A stretch of DNA of 64,000 nt, from NCBI RefSeq assembly GCF_022370755.2, contig NZ_CP092364.2:6138001-6202000 (forward strand). Reading direction: 5' to 3'. The DNA comes from Mycolicibacterium goodii. Its GTDB lineage: Bacteria; Actinomycetota; Actinomycetes; Mycobacteriales; Mycobacteriaceae. The position numbers and the translations under genes were made by a program. The notes under the pieces were generated by a model. The model searched no databases and was not told the origin of the DNA. It worked only from the letters and a program-made list of their open reading frames with translations. Of this stretch, positions 1 to 9,560 are shown in pieces; the stretch's first letter is position 1, and every line of letters begins with the position of its first letter.

Positions 1-2
1 TG

Positions 3-455
3 GCGTTCGGCATGAGGTTGCACCGCTTCGCGCTGGCGAACCCCGGACTTGCCCGCTACATGCAGTTGCTGTTCCCGCGCGGCGAGGCCGGCGCCCGACT
101 GCTTGCCGACGAGGTCGCCATCCTCGGCCGCCGCGGTTACCCGCCCGAAGCCGCGGCCCTGCTGAGCAGCTCGGTCGCGCTCGTCGCGATCGGTGTGGCC
201 GCACAGCACGAGATGAAGGCCGAGGCCAGCCACTCCGACGACGGGTACAACCGCGAGCGTGACGCGGCCGCCGAACGCCTTGCTGCCGACACCGAGCTGG
301 GACCCGTGCACGCCGCGGGGATGCAGCTCACCGGCGAGCAGTACCTTGCGTTTCTTCTCAGCGCTGTGATCCGGGGTCTGCTGACCGCAGCAGTACCCGG
401 CCGGTCGATCGAGGACATCGTGGCAGAACTGACGACCACGGGAGAGGACCGTTGA
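3..455 (+). CDS. TetR-family regulator, C-terminal part (5' end outside window)
   Basis: The reading frame is open to the left edge of the window, so this is the 3' part of a gene. The visible ~150 residues are helical and lack a DNA-binding region, which would lie upstream. The pattern, with a late segment of the type '[16 protein letters not shown]', resembles the ligand-binding domain of TetR-family repressors. That assignment is inferred from helix pattern only. Its TGA overlaps the ATG of irtA (TGATG at 453-457), so it is probably cotranscribed and translationally coupled with the siderophore importer. An internal ATG at position 12 could be mistaken for a start. Confidence 0.5.
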   Translation, partial: AFGMRLHRFALANPGLARYMQLLFPRGEAGARLLADEVAILGRRGYPPEAAALLSSSVALVAIGVAAQHEMKAEASHSDDGYNRERDAAAERLAADTELGPVHAAGMQLTGEQYLAFLLSAVIRGLLTAAVPGRSIEDIVAELTTTGEDR

Positions 456-3031
456 TGGCACGCGGATTCCAGGGGGTGATGCTGCGGGGCTTCGGCGCGC
501 GCGACCACCAAGCGACGGTGGTCAGCACCGAGGCGATCACGCCGAATCTCCTTCGGCTACGGATGGTCTCACCGACGCTGTTCGAGGACGCGTTGGCCGA
601 ACCGACGTCGTACCTGCGGTTCTGGTTCCCAGATCCAGACGGTTCCAGAACCGAATTCCAACGTGCCTACACGATGGCCGAGATGGACCCTGACACAGGC
701 CATTTCAGTATCGACGTGGTCCTCCACGAACCCGCCGGTCCAGCCTCACGCTGGGCCAGGTCTGCCAAGCCGGGGGACACCGTGCCGGTCGTCGCGCTGG
801 GGTCGCGGGGATTCAGCGTCCCCCCGGAGCCGCCTGCCGGGTATCTGCTGATCGGGGATGCCGCTGCCACCCCGGCCATCAACGGCATCATCGGTGTTGT
901 CCCGCACGACATCCCGATCGAGGTGTATCTCGAGAAGCACGACGAGAACGATCTGCTCATCCCGATCGCCGATCACCCTCGGATGCGGCTGCACTGGGTG
1001 GAACGAGTGGACGCGACGTCGTTGGCGGCGGCCATCGAAGCGCGTGATTGGTCGGACTGGTACTGCTGGGTCACGCCGGAGGCAGGTTCGCTCAAACACC
1101 TGCGCACGCGACTGCGTGACGAGTTCGGTTTCCCCAAGACCGAAATGCATCCGCAGGCCTACTGGACCGAGGGTCGCGCGATGGGCACTGACCGCGGCAC
1201 CGAGGCCGCGACCACGCCGGCGCCCTCCGGAGTCGCGGCACCGGCGGCCCAGTCGGTTCCCGTTGAGAAGGAGCCCCCGCGCGGAAACTGGCGTGCGCAG
1301 GCCGCGGGCCGGCTCCTCGCGCCGCTGAAGAACACACTGATCATCTCGGGTGTCCTGCAGGCGATCATCACCCTCGTCCAACTCGCACCGTTCGTCCTGC
1401 TGGTGGAACTGGCGCGGCTGCTGCTGTCGGGCGCATCGTCCGAGCACCTCTGGACACTCGGCGTCGTCGCGATCTCGCTGCTGGGCACCGGCAGCGTCCT
1501 GGCGGCCGCGTTGACACTGTGGCTGCACCTGGTCGACGCGCGATTCGCGCGTGACCTGCGCAGGCGGCTGCTGACCAAGATGTCACGACTTCCGTTGGGC
1601 TGGTTCACCGCCCGTGGCTCCGGCGCCATCAAGCAGCTCGTACAGGACGACACCCTCTCGCTGCACTACCTGATCACGCATGCGATCCCGGACGCGGTCG
1701 CCGCGGTCATCGCGCCGGTGGCGGTACTCGTCTACCTGTTCGTCATCGACTGGCGCCTGGCCCTCGTCATGTTCATCCCGGTCCTGGCCTATCTCGTCCT
1801 GACCACCGTCATGACCATCCAGTCCGGGCCCAAGATCGCCCAGTCACAGCGCTGGGCCGAGCGGATGAGCAGCGAGGCCGGGGCCTATCTCGAAGGTCAG
1901 CCGGTGGTCCGGGTGTTCGGTGGCGCGGCGGCCTCGAGCTTCCGTCGTCGTCTCGATGGGTACATCGGGTTCCTGGTCGCCTGGCAGCAGCCTTTCGTCG
2001 GCAAGAAATCCTTCATGGATCTCGTCACGCGCCCCGGCACCTTCCTGTGGTTCATCGTCGCCGTCGGCACGCCGATGATCGTCTCCGGCGCCATGGACCC
2101 GGTTGACATCCTGCCCTTCCTGTTGCTGGGCACCACATTCGGCGTCCGGCTGCTCGGCATCGGTTACGGCCTCGGTGGGATCCGCGGCGGCATGCTCGCG
2201 GCCCGTCGCATCCAGTCCACACTCGACGAAACCGAACTCGACGTGCATGAGCAGGCGGATCAGCGCGACGACGGGCCGACCGTGGTGTTCGACAACGTGA
2301 CGTTCGGGTACCGGCCGGGCATCCCGGTGCTGCAGGACATCTCACTGCAGCTCGAACCGGGTACCGTGACCGCGCTCGTGGGCCCGTCGGGATCGGGCAA
2401 GTCGACGCTGGCCGCGCTGCTGGCCCGGTTCCACGACGTCGACACGGGCGCGATCCGGTTGGGTGGCAGAGACATCCGCACCCTCACGGCCGACGAGCTG
2501 TACCGGCAGGTCGGTTTCGTGTTACAGGACACCCAACTGGTGCAGGGCACTGTCGCCGAGAACATCGCGTTGGCCGATCCGGACGCGAGCATCGAGCGGA
2601 TAGAACACGCTGCCCGTGACGCTCAGATTCATGACCGGATCCTGCGCCTGCCCAATGGATACGACACACCGCTCGGTGCGGCGTCCAGCCTGTCCGGTGG
2701 TGAGAAGCAACGGCTCACGATCGCCAGGGCGATTCTCGCCGACACCCCGGTGCTGATCCTCGACGAGGCGACCGCCTTCGCCGATCCCGAGTCGGAATAC
2801 CTGGTGCAACAGGCGCTCAACCGGCTGACGAAGGACCGGACGGTGCTCGTCATCGCGCATCGCCTGCACACCATCACGCACGCCGATCAGATCGTGGTGC
2901 TCGAGGACGGCCGCATCGTCGAAACCGGCACGCACGACCAACTGTTGAACGCGGCCGGACGTTACCGGCGACTCTGGGAGACCGGACAGCGCCCCGCCGT
3001 CACCGCTACCGCGGGGGAGGCCGCCCGATGA
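455..3031 (+). CDS. irtA: IrtA: siderophore importer with fused ferric-siderophore reductase domain
   Basis: IrtA forms a heterodimer with IrtB in the inner membrane that takes up Fe(III)-carboxymycobactin/mycobactin; despite an exporter-type fold it works as an importer. Residues ~1-245 are a siderophore-interaction (FAD-binding) domain with the RAYTM flavin motif, known in the family to reduce the bound iron on the cytoplasmic side. A linker rich in Ala/Pro follows, then a six-helix ABC transmembrane domain (~290-580) and a nucleotide-binding domain with Walker [10 protein letters not shown] (~residue 643), signature LSGGEKQR and Walker [12 protein letters not shown] at 455 overlaps the preceding stop; an in-frame TTG at 452 is the alternative. 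The stop overlaps irtB. Length (858 aa) fits the family. Confidence 0.96.
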   Translation: MARGFQGVMLRGFGARDHQATVVSTEAITPNLLRLRMVSPTLFEDALAEPTSYLRFWFPDPDGSRTEFQRAYTMAEMDPDTGHFSIDVVLHEPAGPASRWARSAKPGDTVPVVALGSRGFSVPPEPPAGYLLIGDAAATPAINGIIGVVPHDIPIEVYLEKHDENDLLIPIADHPRMRLHWVERVDATSLAAAIEARDWSDWYCWVTPEAGSLKHLRTRLRDEFGFPKTEMHPQAYWTEGRAMGTDRGTEAATTPAPSGVAAPAAQSVPVEKEPPRGNWRAQAAGRLLAPLKNTLIISGVLQAIITLVQLAPFVLLVELARLLLSGASSEHLWTLGVVAISLLGTGSVLAAALTLWLHLVDARFARDLRRRLLTKMSRLPLGWFTARGSGAIKQLVQDDTLSLHYLITHAIPDAVAAVIAPVAVLVYLFVIDWRLALVMFIPVLAYLVLTTVMTIQSGPKIAQSQRWAERMSSEAGAYLEGQPVVRVFGGAAASSFRRRLDGYIGFLVAWQQPFVGKKSFMDLVTRPGTFLWFIVAVGTPMIVSGAMDPVDILPFLLLGTTFGVRLLGIGYGLGGIRGGMLAARRIQSTLDETELDVHEQADQRDDGPTVVFDNVTFGYRPGIPVLQDISLQLEPGTVTALVGPSGSGKSTLAALLARFHDVDTGAIRLGGRDIRTLTADELYRQVGFVLQDTQLVQGTVAENIALADPDASIERIEHAARDAQIHDRILRLPNGYDTPLGAASSLSGGEKQRLTIARAILADTPVLILDEATAFADPESEYLVQQALNRLTKDRTVLVIAHRLHTITHADQIVVLEDGRIVETGTHDQLLNAAGRYRRLWETGQRPAVTATAGEAAR

Positions 3032-4758
3032 TCCGCACCCTGATCTCCCTCGTCCCCGCCGACAAGCGCGGCCGGCTGGGGCTGTACTCCGTGCTGACGG
3101 TGATCTCCGTGATCATCCGTGCGGTGGGCACGGTGCTGCTCGTACCGCTGGTGGCCGCGCTGTTCAGCGGCACTCCGCAGGACGCGTGGCCGTGGCTGGG
3201 ATGGCTGACCGCTGCCACCGTGCTCGGCTGGATCGTCGACACCGCGACGTCGCGGCTCGGCTTCGACCTCGGCTTCGCGGTGCTCGACCACACACAGCAC
3301 GATGTCGCCGACCGGTTGCCGAGAATCCGGCTGGACTGGCTGACCACGGAGAACACCGCAACGGCCCGACAGGCCATCGCCTCCACCGGGCCGGAACTGG
3401 TGGGCCTGGTGGTCAACCTGCTCACCCCGCTGATCGGCGCGGTGCTGCTGCCTGCGGCGATCGCCGTGGCGCTGGTGGCGGTGTCGCCGCCGCTGGGACT
3501 TGCTGCCCTGGCCGGCGTCGTGGTGTTGCTGGGCTCGCTGTGGGCGTCGAACCGGTTGAGCCGCAAGTCAGATGCCGTCGCCGACGAGAGCACCAACGCG
3601 TTGACCGAACGGATCATCGAGTTCGCGCGCACCCAACAGGCGCTACGCTCGGCACGCCGCGTCGAATCCACGCGCAGCCTCGTCGGCAACGCGCTGACCG
3701 CCCAGCACGGTGCCAGCGTGCGACTCCTGGCGATGCAGATCCCGGGGCAGTTGCTGTTCAGCCTCGCCAGCCAGCTCGCGCTGATCCTGCTCGCGGGCAT
3801 GGCCACCTGGCTGACGATGCGCGGCACGCTGAGCGTGCCTGAGGCCGTCGCGATGATCGTCGTGGTGGCGCGCTACCTCGAACCGTTCACCGCGCTGAGC
3901 GATCTGGCGCCTGCCATCGAGTCCACCCGGGCCACGCTCGGCCGGATCCGGGCCGTGCTCGACGCGCCCACGCTGACCGCGGGCGACGCGCGACTGGGTG
4001 CTCGAAAGTCCGCGCCGCGCATCGAGTTCGACCACGTGACCTTCAGCTACGGCGATCACCCCGTACTCGACAACGTGAGCTTCGTCCTGGAGCCGGGAAG
4101 CACCACGGCGATCGTCGGCCCGTCGGGATCCGGGAAGAGCACGATCCTGTCGCTCATCGCGGGCCTGCACCAGCCGACCGAGGGCCGGGTCCTGATCGAC
4201 GACGTCGACGCAGCGAGTCTCGACGCCGAATCGCGAAGGGCCGCAACCAGTGTGGTGTTCCAGCACCCCTATCTGTTCGACGGGTCGATCCGCGAGAACA
4301 TCCTGGTGGGCGATCCCGGTGCCGACGACGGCCGGTTGGCCGGCGCGGTCCGGCTCGCACGCGTGGACGAACTCATCGGCCGGCTGCCCGACGGTGATGC
4401 GTCGCAGGTCGGTGAGGCCGGTGCGGCGCTGTCCGGCGGTGAGCGCCAACGCGTCAGCATCGCCCGAGCGCTCGTGAAGCCTGCGCCGGTTCTGCTCGTG
4501 GACGAGGCCACCAGTGCTCTCGACACCGAGAACGAGGCCGCCGTGGTCGACGCGCTGACCGCAGATCTGCAGGCGCGTACGCGCGTGATCGTCGCGCACC
4601 GCCTGGCCAGCATCCGGCACGCCGACCGCGTGTTGTTCCTCGACGGTGGGCGAATCGTCGAGGACGGCACCATCGAAAGACTGCTCGCCGCCGGTGGCCG
4701 GTTCGACGAGTTCTGGCGTCAGCAGCGCGAAGCGGCGGCCTGGCAGATCACGCACTGA
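3028..4758 (+). CDS. irtB: IrtB: second half of the mycobactin ABC importer
   Basis: Half-transporter partner of IrtA. The N-terminal ~300 residues form an ABC type-IV (exporter-fold) membrane domain. The nucleotide-binding domain has Walker [10 protein letters not shown] (starting ~residue 364), signature LSGGERQR (~468) and Walker [10 protein letters not shown]. It lacks the siderophore-interaction domain carried by IrtA. The ATG overlaps the irtA stop by 4 bp (ATGA), indicating coupled translation and 1:1 assembly. In mycobacteria irtAB is induced by iron starvation through IdeR; the operon promoter lies left of this window, so no IdeR box can be examined. A strong hairpin follows immediately. 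Confidence 0.96.
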   Translation: MIRTLISLVPADKRGRLGLYSVLTVISVIIRAVGTVLLVPLVAALFSGTPQDAWPWLGWLTAATVLGWIVDTATSRLGFDLGFAVLDHTQHDVADRLPRIRLDWLTTENTATARQAIASTGPELVGLVVNLLTPLIGAVLLPAAIAVALVAVSPPLGLAALAGVVVLLGSLWASNRLSRKSDAVADESTNALTERIIEFARTQQALRSARRVESTRSLVGNALTAQHGASVRLLAMQIPGQLLFSLASQLALILLAGMATWLTMRGTLSVPEAVAMIVVVARYLEPFTALSDLAPAIESTRATLGRIRAVLDAPTLTAGDARLGARKSAPRIEFDHVTFSYGDHPVLDNVSFVLEPGSTTAIVGPSGSGKSTILSLIAGLHQPTEGRVLIDDVDAASLDAESRRAATSVVFQHPYLFDGSIRENILVGDPGADDGRLAGAVRLARVDELIGRLPDGDASQVGEAGAALSGGERQRVSIARALVKPAPVLLVDEATSALDTENEAAVVDALTADLQARTRVIVAHRLASIRHADRVLFLDGGRIVEDGTIERLLAAGGRFDEFWRQQREAAAWQITH

Positions 4759-4764
4759 CGGCGC

Positions 4765-4795
4765 CCGCCCGACTGTGACCATTACAGTCGGGCGG
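4765..4795 (+). terminator. Hairpin terminator after irtAB
   Basis: A perfect 12-bp inverted repeat (arms 4765-4776 and 4784-4795, CCGCCCGACTGT and its complement) encloses a 7-nt loop just 6 nt after the irtB stop. There is no clear U-tract, as is usual for mycobacterial intrinsic terminators. Confidence 0.75.
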
Positions 4796-4819
4796 CCCGA
4801 GCCTGGGCGGGGCGGTCAG

Positions 4820-4879
4820 GTGGCGACGTCGCAGCTGGTGTTCGATCCGTTCTCGGCGGACTTCTTCAACGGTCCCTGG
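4820..4879 (+). pseudogene. Cytochrome P450 N-terminal fossil
   Basis: From the GTG at 4820 about 20 codons read MATSQLVFDPFSADFFNGPW (GTG as Met). The core FDPFSxxFFNGPW closely resembles the start of many actinobacterial cytochrome P450s (FDPFSPEFFxDPY...). After that the reading changes to an unrelated Pro/Arg/Cys-rich string and no helix I or Cys-ligand loop follows, so only the amino end survives between irtB and the next gene. The identification rests on a short motif and is tentative. Confidence 0.4.
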
Positions 4880-4994
4880 CCTCCCGCGCGGTGGGCCGTG
4901 TCGGCCTGCGCGCCTGGCGTCTGCGGAACATCTCCAGACGATCTCCACATCTTCTCCAAGTGCCCGGCGGCCGTCGGCGAGCATGCTCGTCGGC

Positions 4995-5510
4995 ATGAAC
5001 ATCAAAGGACCCATCGCCACCATCGGTGCAGTTGCCGTCGTCGGGACCGGCCTCTTCCTGATCAACGTCAGCCAGCAACCAGAACCGGTGGCGTCCGAAA
5101 ACTCGTCCACCGCAACGTCAACCACCACCACACCGGCGCCGACGGGCACCGCTGCGCTGTCCCCGGCCCCCGCCCCGGCGGCACCGCCCACCACTCCCGC
5201 GCCTCGGCCCTTCGCCGAACGCGAGCACTTCACCGCCGACATCCCCACCAAGACCGGCAACATCGCCCTTCAGATCCGGGTCGACGGGGTCAAGGCACGG
5301 GCCTACGCGTGCGACAACAAGGGCGTCGAGACGTGGATGTGGGGCAGTGCCGAAGGCGGCGTGCTCAAGCTGACCGACAAAGCCAAGACGGCCGAACTCA
5401 ACGGCACACACCGGGGCGACGGTGCCGTCGGGAAAGTCGTCGGCAACCTGCGGATCGGTGACAAGAACTGGGACTTCACGGCCGTACCGGGAGCCACCAG
5501 TGTCTTCTGA
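4995..5510 (+). CDS. Exported protein of unknown function
   Basis: About 171 aa. The N-terminus has one hydrophobic segment (GPIATIGAVAVVGTGLFLI) serving as signal/anchor, followed by a Thr/Pro/Ala-rich linker (~residues 30-70) and a ~95-residue folded domain with Cys/Trp-containing beta pattern (AYACDNKGVETWMWG) ending in NWDFTAVPGATSVF. It is predicted to be tethered outside the membrane. Start chosen at ATG 4995; ATG 4983, four codons upstream, is equally possible. Its end overlaps the GTG of the DUF6529 gene by 11 bp, placing it first in a three-gene operon with a membrane protein and a Rieske lipoprotein. I do not recognise the fold. Confidence 0.75.
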   Translation: MNIKGPIATIGAVAVVGTGLFLINVSQQPEPVASENSSTATSTTTTPAPTGTAALSPAPAPAAPPTTPAPRPFAEREHFTADIPTKTGNIALQIRVDGVKARAYACDNKGVETWMWGSAEGGVLKLTDKAKTAELNGTHRGDGAVGKVVGNLRIGDKNWDFTAVPGATSVF

Positions 5511-6090
5511 TCCCGATTTCCATTCGGCGCCCACCCGGCCCGCGCCCGCCGTCACGCCACGGGGCACCTCGATGATCCTGGTGCCCGTGCTGGCCGGATC
5601 GGCGGTCGCGGTCGGCCTCGGGGTGTTCGGCAGAGTGCACGAACCGCAGTTCTTCTCGATCAGTCTCGCCGGTTTCTCCAGCGGCACCGCGGTGAAATCG
5701 TGGCTCGCGACGCTGGCCGTCGGTCTGGCCATCTTCCAGCTGGTGTCGGCGTTCGTGATGTACCGGCTCACGCCGAGCGGTCGCGCACCGAGATGGATCG
5801 GGCCGGCGCACGTGTGGTCGGGCCGGGTCGCGGTTCTGGCAAGTGTCCCGGTCGCGGTGCACTGCCTGTACGCCCTGGGATTCCAGGGCGGCGACTCACG
5901 CGTGCTGTTCCATTCGCTGTTCGGCTGCTTCTTCTACGGCATCTTCGTCACCAAGATGATGTTGCTGACCCGGAAAGGGCTGAAACCATGGGTCATCCCC
6001 GTCATCGGTGGTCTGCTGTTCTTTGTGCTCGTCTATGTCTGGCTGACCTCGGCGCTGTGGTTCTTCGACACCACAGGCCTCACCTTCTAG
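5500..6090 (+). CDS. DUF6529 family integral membrane protein
   Basis: About 196 aa with a short polar N-terminus and five to six hydrophobic helices. His residues lie near membrane boundaries (WIGPAHVWSGR, VPVAVHCLYALGF, VLFHSLFGCFFYG), an arrangement compatible with a haem-binding cytochrome b-like or ferric-reductase-like bundle; haem binding is inference. GTG at 5500 was chosen because it gives a sensible N-terminus and overlaps the preceding gene by 11 bp. The Rieske lipoprotein gene follows after 15 bp, so the pair probably forms a small membrane electron-transfer unit. Confidence 0.75.
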   Translation: MSSDPDFHSAPTRPAPAVTPRGTSMILVPVLAGSAVAVGLGVFGRVHEPQFFSISLAGFSSGTAVKSWLATLAVGLAIFQLVSAFVMYRLTPSGRAPRWIGPAHVWSGRVAVLASVPVAVHCLYALGFQGGDSRVLFHSLFGCFFYGIFVTKMMLLTRKGLKPWVIPVIGGLLFFVLVYVWLTSALWFFDTTGLTF

Positions 6091-6105
6091 AAAGCGGAGA
6101 CCCTC

Positions 6106-6540
6106 ATGATCGTCACCCGCCGCCAAGCCCTCGTGGGCACCGGTATCTCACTGGCCGCGACCACCGTTGCCGGCTGCGCCACCTACGGTGAAGGCCCGAC
6201 CGGAACCGCGTCGCCCGAGCCGAGCCGCCCGGCACCGGCAGCCGAGCCCGCACCGGGCGGCGGTCAGGCGATAGCCAAGGTCGCGGACGTGCCCGTCGGG
6301 TCGGGGGTCATCGTCGACGACGTCGTACTCACCCAGCCCACACCCGGGGTGTTCAAGGGATTCTCGTCGGTGTGCACGCACGCCGGTTGCACCGTGAACC
6401 AGATCGGCGACGGCAGGATCAACTGTCCGTGCCACGGCAGCAGCTTCAACCTGGACGGCACGGTCGCGAAAGGTCCTGCCACCCGTCCCCTCAACGCGAA
6501 AGACGTCTCGGTGCAGGGCGATTCGATCGTGGTGCGGTGA
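6106..6540 (+). CDS. Rieske [2Fe-2S] lipoprotein
   Basis: 144 aa. The N-terminus carries a twin-arginine signal (TRRQALVG) and a lipobox (TVAGC, lipidated Cys24), so it should be exported folded through Tat and anchored on the outer face. The Rieske cluster ligands are Cys90/His92 (CTHAGC) and Cys107/His110 (CPCHGS), with Cys95 and Cys109 placed to form the usual stabilising disulfide. It is much smaller than the QcrA subunit of the bc1 complex, so it is a stand-alone ferredoxin-like carrier. It follows the DUF6529 gene by 15 bp with an RBS-like AAAGCGGAGA upstream. Confidence 0.92.
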   Translation: MIVTRRQALVGTGISLAATTVAGCATYGEGPTGTASPEPSRPAPAAEPAPGGGQAIAKVADVPVGSGVIVDDVVLTQPTPGVFKGFSSVCTHAGCTVNQIGDGRINCPCHGSSFNLDGTVAKGPATRPLNAKDVSVQGDSIVVR

Positions 6541-6564
6541 GCGAGGGCGCACCGCACCGCCGGA

Positions 6565-7827
6565 TCAGGCTCTGGTGAGCTGCTTCGCCTCATAGAGCCT
6601 GCGCCATTCGGCGCGCGAGCGGATCGACACGTCGACGTCGGAACCCTTGGCGCGCAGGGCCTTCACCGTCGCCTCCCCGCGCGGCGTGCGTGCGAACGGG
6701 TCCCAGCTGAAGAACCGGCAGGCGTTCTCCCAGGTGATCTTGTTGATGTCGGAATCGCTCGCGCCCGCGGCATCGAGTTCGGCCAGCACCTGTTCGGGTG
6801 CATCCGGCCAGAAGCAGTCCGAGTGCGGATAGTCGCACTCCCAGGCGATGATGTCGATGCCGATCTCGTGCCGCAGCTTCAGTGATGTCTTGTCGGTGAC
6901 GTAGCAGGCCAGGGAATGTTCGCGGAAGACGTCGGAAGGCAGCTTGTCGCCGAAGTCACGCCGCAGCCATTTCTGGTTGGTGTAGTGCCGATCGCTGCGG
7001 TCCAGATAGAAGGGGATCCAACCGATTCCGCCTTCGGAGAACGCGAACTTCAGCTCGGGGTAATTGCGCATCGCCGGACCCCACAGCAGATCCTGCGCGC
7101 ACATGGCCGAGACCTGGGTGGCCAGGATGATGAGATTGTCGATCGGCGCGTTCGGCGCCATGCTGATCGCCCCGAAGCCCGTGCCGATGTGCAGGCACAT
7201 CACCACGTTCTCCTCAGAGAGGGTCGTGAACACCGGACCCCAGTAGTCCTCGTCGTGGTAGCTCGGCAGACCCTCGAGATGCGGCAGTTCGGGCATGGTC
7301 ACCGCGCGACACCCCTTGGCGGCGACGCGCCGGATCTCGCGGCACATGGCCTCGGGATTCCACGTCGGCAGGATCGCGATCGGGATGAACCGGTCCGGAT
7401 ACGATCCGGCCCACTCGTCGATGTGCCAGTCGTTGTACGCCGACACCATGACCAGCGTGGCCTCCTCGCGGTGCATGTTGAGGTGGCGCGCCGAGAATCC
7501 GGTGAACGTCGGGAAGCACATCGAGGCGAGGATGCCGTTGCGGTTCATGTCGCGCACGCGTTCGTGCACGTCGTAGACTCCGGGCCGCATCTCGGCGAAC
7601 CCCGCCGGGTCGCGTCCCCATTCCTCGGCCGGCCATGACACCACGGCGTTCAGACCGCTCACACCCTGCGGGCGGCCCTGATACATCCACTGGTCGACAC
7701 CTTTGTCGTCGGTGACGACGATGGGCGCCTCGTCCTTGTACTTGGCCGGGACGTGACGTAGGAACATGTCCGGCGGTTCCACCACGTGGTCGTCGATGCT
7801 CACCAGGATCAGGTCGTCAGTCTGCAT
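6565..7827 (-). CDS. Amidohydrolase_2 family metal-dependent hydrolase
   Basis: About 420 aa, TIM-barrel amidohydrolase of the ACMSD/TIM-barrel decarboxylase-like group. It opens with the first metal site region SIDDHVVEPPDMF; later barrel landmarks include HIGTGFGAISM (His), FSEGGIGWIPFYLDR and ECDYPHSDCFWP (Asp). Many mycobacterial members sit in degradation clusters for carboxylic or aromatic acids; the substrate cannot be told here. ATG 7827 was chosen because it directly precedes the conserved DDHVVEP; an in-frame extension to 7917 would run through the divergent gene and is unlikely. It is divergent from the AraC regulator with only 25 bp between starts, suggesting control by it. Confidence 0.9.
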   Translation of the reverse strand: MQTDDLILVSIDDHVVEPPDMFLRHVPAKYKDEAPIVVTDDKGVDQWMYQGRPQGVSGLNAVVSWPAEEWGRDPAGFAEMRPGVYDVHERVRDMNRNGILASMCFPTFTGFSARHLNMHREEATLVMVSAYNDWHIDEWAGSYPDRFIPIAILPTWNPEAMCREIRRVAAKGCRAVTMPELPHLEGLPSYHDEDYWGPVFTTLSEENVVMCLHIGTGFGAISMAPNAPIDNLIILATQVSAMCAQDLLWGPAMRNYPELKFAFSEGGIGWIPFYLDRSDRHYTNQKWLRRDFGDKLPSDVFREHSLACYVTDKTSLKLRHEIGIDIIAWECDYPHSDCFWPDAPEQVLAELDAAGASDSDINKITWENACRFFSWDPFARTPRGEATVKALRAKGSDVDVSIRSRAEWRRLYEAKQLTRA

Positions 7828-7852
7828 GAACTCAGTAGTACCGTCTTGAGAT

Positions 7853-8698
7853 GTGACCGTCTCTGCGCCTTCGGACAGAGGTTTGACCGAATCGGCCAAC
7901 CTTGCCCGGCCGGTCATCGAACTGCGCCGCGGAGGCCGCGCGCTCGCCGGCAGCTATCTCTACGAGGGTGAGGGGTTGATCACCGGCTGGCACTCGCACG
8001 AGGTGCACCAGATCGAGTACGCGCTGCACGGCGTCGTCGAGGTCGAGACCGACGCGGCCCACTATCTGCTGCCGCCGCAACAGGCCGCGTGGATCCCGGC
8101 CGGCCTGCAACACCAGGCGGTGATGAACCCGGACGTCAAGACCGTCGCGGTGATGTTCGATCCCAAGATGATTCCCGACGGCGGCACGCGCGCCCGCATC
8201 ATCGCGGTGTCCCCGCTGATCCGGGAGATGATGATCTACGGCCTGCGCTGGCCCATCGACCGTCGCGAATGCGACGCCGAGAACGAGAAGGTGTCCGACG
8301 GCTTCTTCCAGACGCTGGCCAACCTCGTGGTCGAGGCACTCGACCACGAGGCGCCGCTGAGCCTGCCGACATCGGACAACCCGATCGTCGCCGCGGCCTT
8401 GGCCTACACCAAGGAGCACCTCGACTCGGTCACGGCCGAACAGGTGAGTCGCGCGGTGTCGGTCTCCGAGCGCACATTGCGGCGATTGTTCGCTGACACG
8501 GTCGGAATGTCCTGGCGCACATACCTTCTGCATGCGCGGATGTTGCGCGCGATGGCGCTGCTGGCGGATCCGGGCCAGTCGGTGCAGGCGACCGCGACCG
8601 CCGTGGGCTTCGAGAACCTGAGCTCGTTCACCAGATGCTTCGCACAGTTCTGTGGCGAGACCCCGTCGAACTACCGCCGTCGAGCGACCGGGAGCTGA
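7853..8698 (+). CDS. AraC-family transcriptional regulator with cupin domain
   Basis: 281 aa. Residues ~20-110 form a cupin-like effector pocket (GWHSHEVHQIEYALHG, then AAWIPAGLQHQAVM). The C-terminal ~95 residues carry the double helix-turn-helix of AraC/XylS proteins (VSRAVSVSERTLRRLFADTV and ATAVGFENLSSFTRCF). Start GTG 7853. It is divergent from the amidohydrolase and the obvious candidate to regulate it. Its stop (8696-8698) is one base from the ATG of the phosphatase gene, so those two are likely cotranscribed. The ligand is unknown. Confidence 0.9.
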   Translation: MTVSAPSDRGLTESANLARPVIELRRGGRALAGSYLYEGEGLITGWHSHEVHQIEYALHGVVEVETDAAHYLLPPQQAAWIPAGLQHQAVMNPDVKTVAVMFDPKMIPDGGTRARIIAVSPLIREMMIYGLRWPIDRRECDAENEKVSDGFFQTLANLVVEALDHEAPLSLPTSDNPIVAAALAYTKEHLDSVTAEQVSRAVSVSERTLRRLFADTVGMSWRTYLLHARMLRAMALLADPGQSVQATATAVGFENLSSFTRCFAQFCGETPSNYRRRATGS

Positions 8699-8699
8699 C

Positions 8700-9419
8700 A
8701 TGACCTTCCACACGGCACGGACCGCGGCGATCGTCGGGGTCATCGCGGTACTGCTCGCCGGGCTGCTGGCCGTCCCCGAATCCCGTGCCGTCACGCAGCG
8801 CACGATCACGTTGACCCTCGTGCGGCACGCCCAATCCGAGGGCAACGCTTCGGGGCTGATCGATTCGTCGACACCGGGTCCGCCACTCACGGCGCTGGGA
8901 CGCGAACAGGCGAGCGCGGTCGCGCAGCGGCTCGTGACCGACCACGCACGCGACCCCATCGACGGCATCTATGCCTCCTCGATGATCCGCACACAGCAGA
9001 CCGCGCAGCCGCTCGCCGAGCTGCTCGGCGAACCCGTTTCGGTGCTGCCCGGCCTCCGCGAGGTCGAGGCCGGCGTGTACGAGGGGCAGCCGGAGGCGCT
9101 CGCGGGGGTCACCTACTTCACCGCCCCGACGCGGTGGCTGCAGGGCGACCGGGCCGCACGCATACCCGGGTCGATCGACGGTAACGAGTTCGACGCCCGG
9201 TTCGACGAGGCCGTGCGCCAGATCTATGACGGCGGGGGCGCGAATCCGGTGGCGTTCTCCCATGCCGGTGCGATCATGCTGTGGGTCGGCATGAATGTCG
9301 ACAACCCGGACCTGAGCCTGCTGTCGCACCATCCACTCGGCAACACCGGTTACGTGGTGATCCGGGGCAATCCGACAGAGGGCTGGACGCTCGTGGACTG
9401 GGACGGCATCGCGCGTTGA
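8700..9419 (+). CDS. Exported histidine phosphatase (phosphoglycerate-mutase-like)
   Basis: 239 aa with a Sec signal peptide (hydrophobic residues ~8-25, likely cleavage after SRA at ~30). The histidine-phosphatase signature is LVRHAQSEGN (Arg42, His43 nucleophile), with the second catalytic His in AFSHAGAIML near residue 190 and the conserved REVEAGVYEG acid region between. Such extracytoplasmic members remove phosphate from small metabolites or proteins; the substrate is unknown. The ATG lies 1 bp after the AraC stop. A hairpin at 9427-9445 follows. Confidence 0.88.
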   Translation: MTFHTARTAAIVGVIAVLLAGLLAVPESRAVTQRTITLTLVRHAQSEGNASGLIDSSTPGPPLTALGREQASAVAQRLVTDHARDPIDGIYASSMIRTQQTAQPLAELLGEPVSVLPGLREVEAGVYEGQPEALAGVTYFTAPTRWLQGDRAARIPGSIDGNEFDARFDEAVRQIYDGGGANPVAFSHAGAIMLWVGMNVDNPDLSLLSHHPLGNTGYVVIRGNPTEGWTLVDWDGIAR

Positions 9420-9426
9420 CCCGGCC

Positions 9427-9445
9427 CCGATCATGGTGTGATCGG
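9427..9445 (+). terminator. Small hairpin after phosphatase gene
   Basis: A 7-bp inverted repeat (CCGATCA / TGATCGG) with a 5-nt loop begins 8 nt after the stop. There is no U-tract, so it is a weak terminator candidate. Confidence 0.4.
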
Positions 9446-9560
9446 TCACGCACGCGCGGCGGGGCTGCGGTGCCGGTCACGTCGGGATTGTGCCGTGGCC
9501 GCGCCCGGTTAGTGTGATCCATGGCATCGACGATGGGAGCGGGACTATGAGGTTTCGGCC

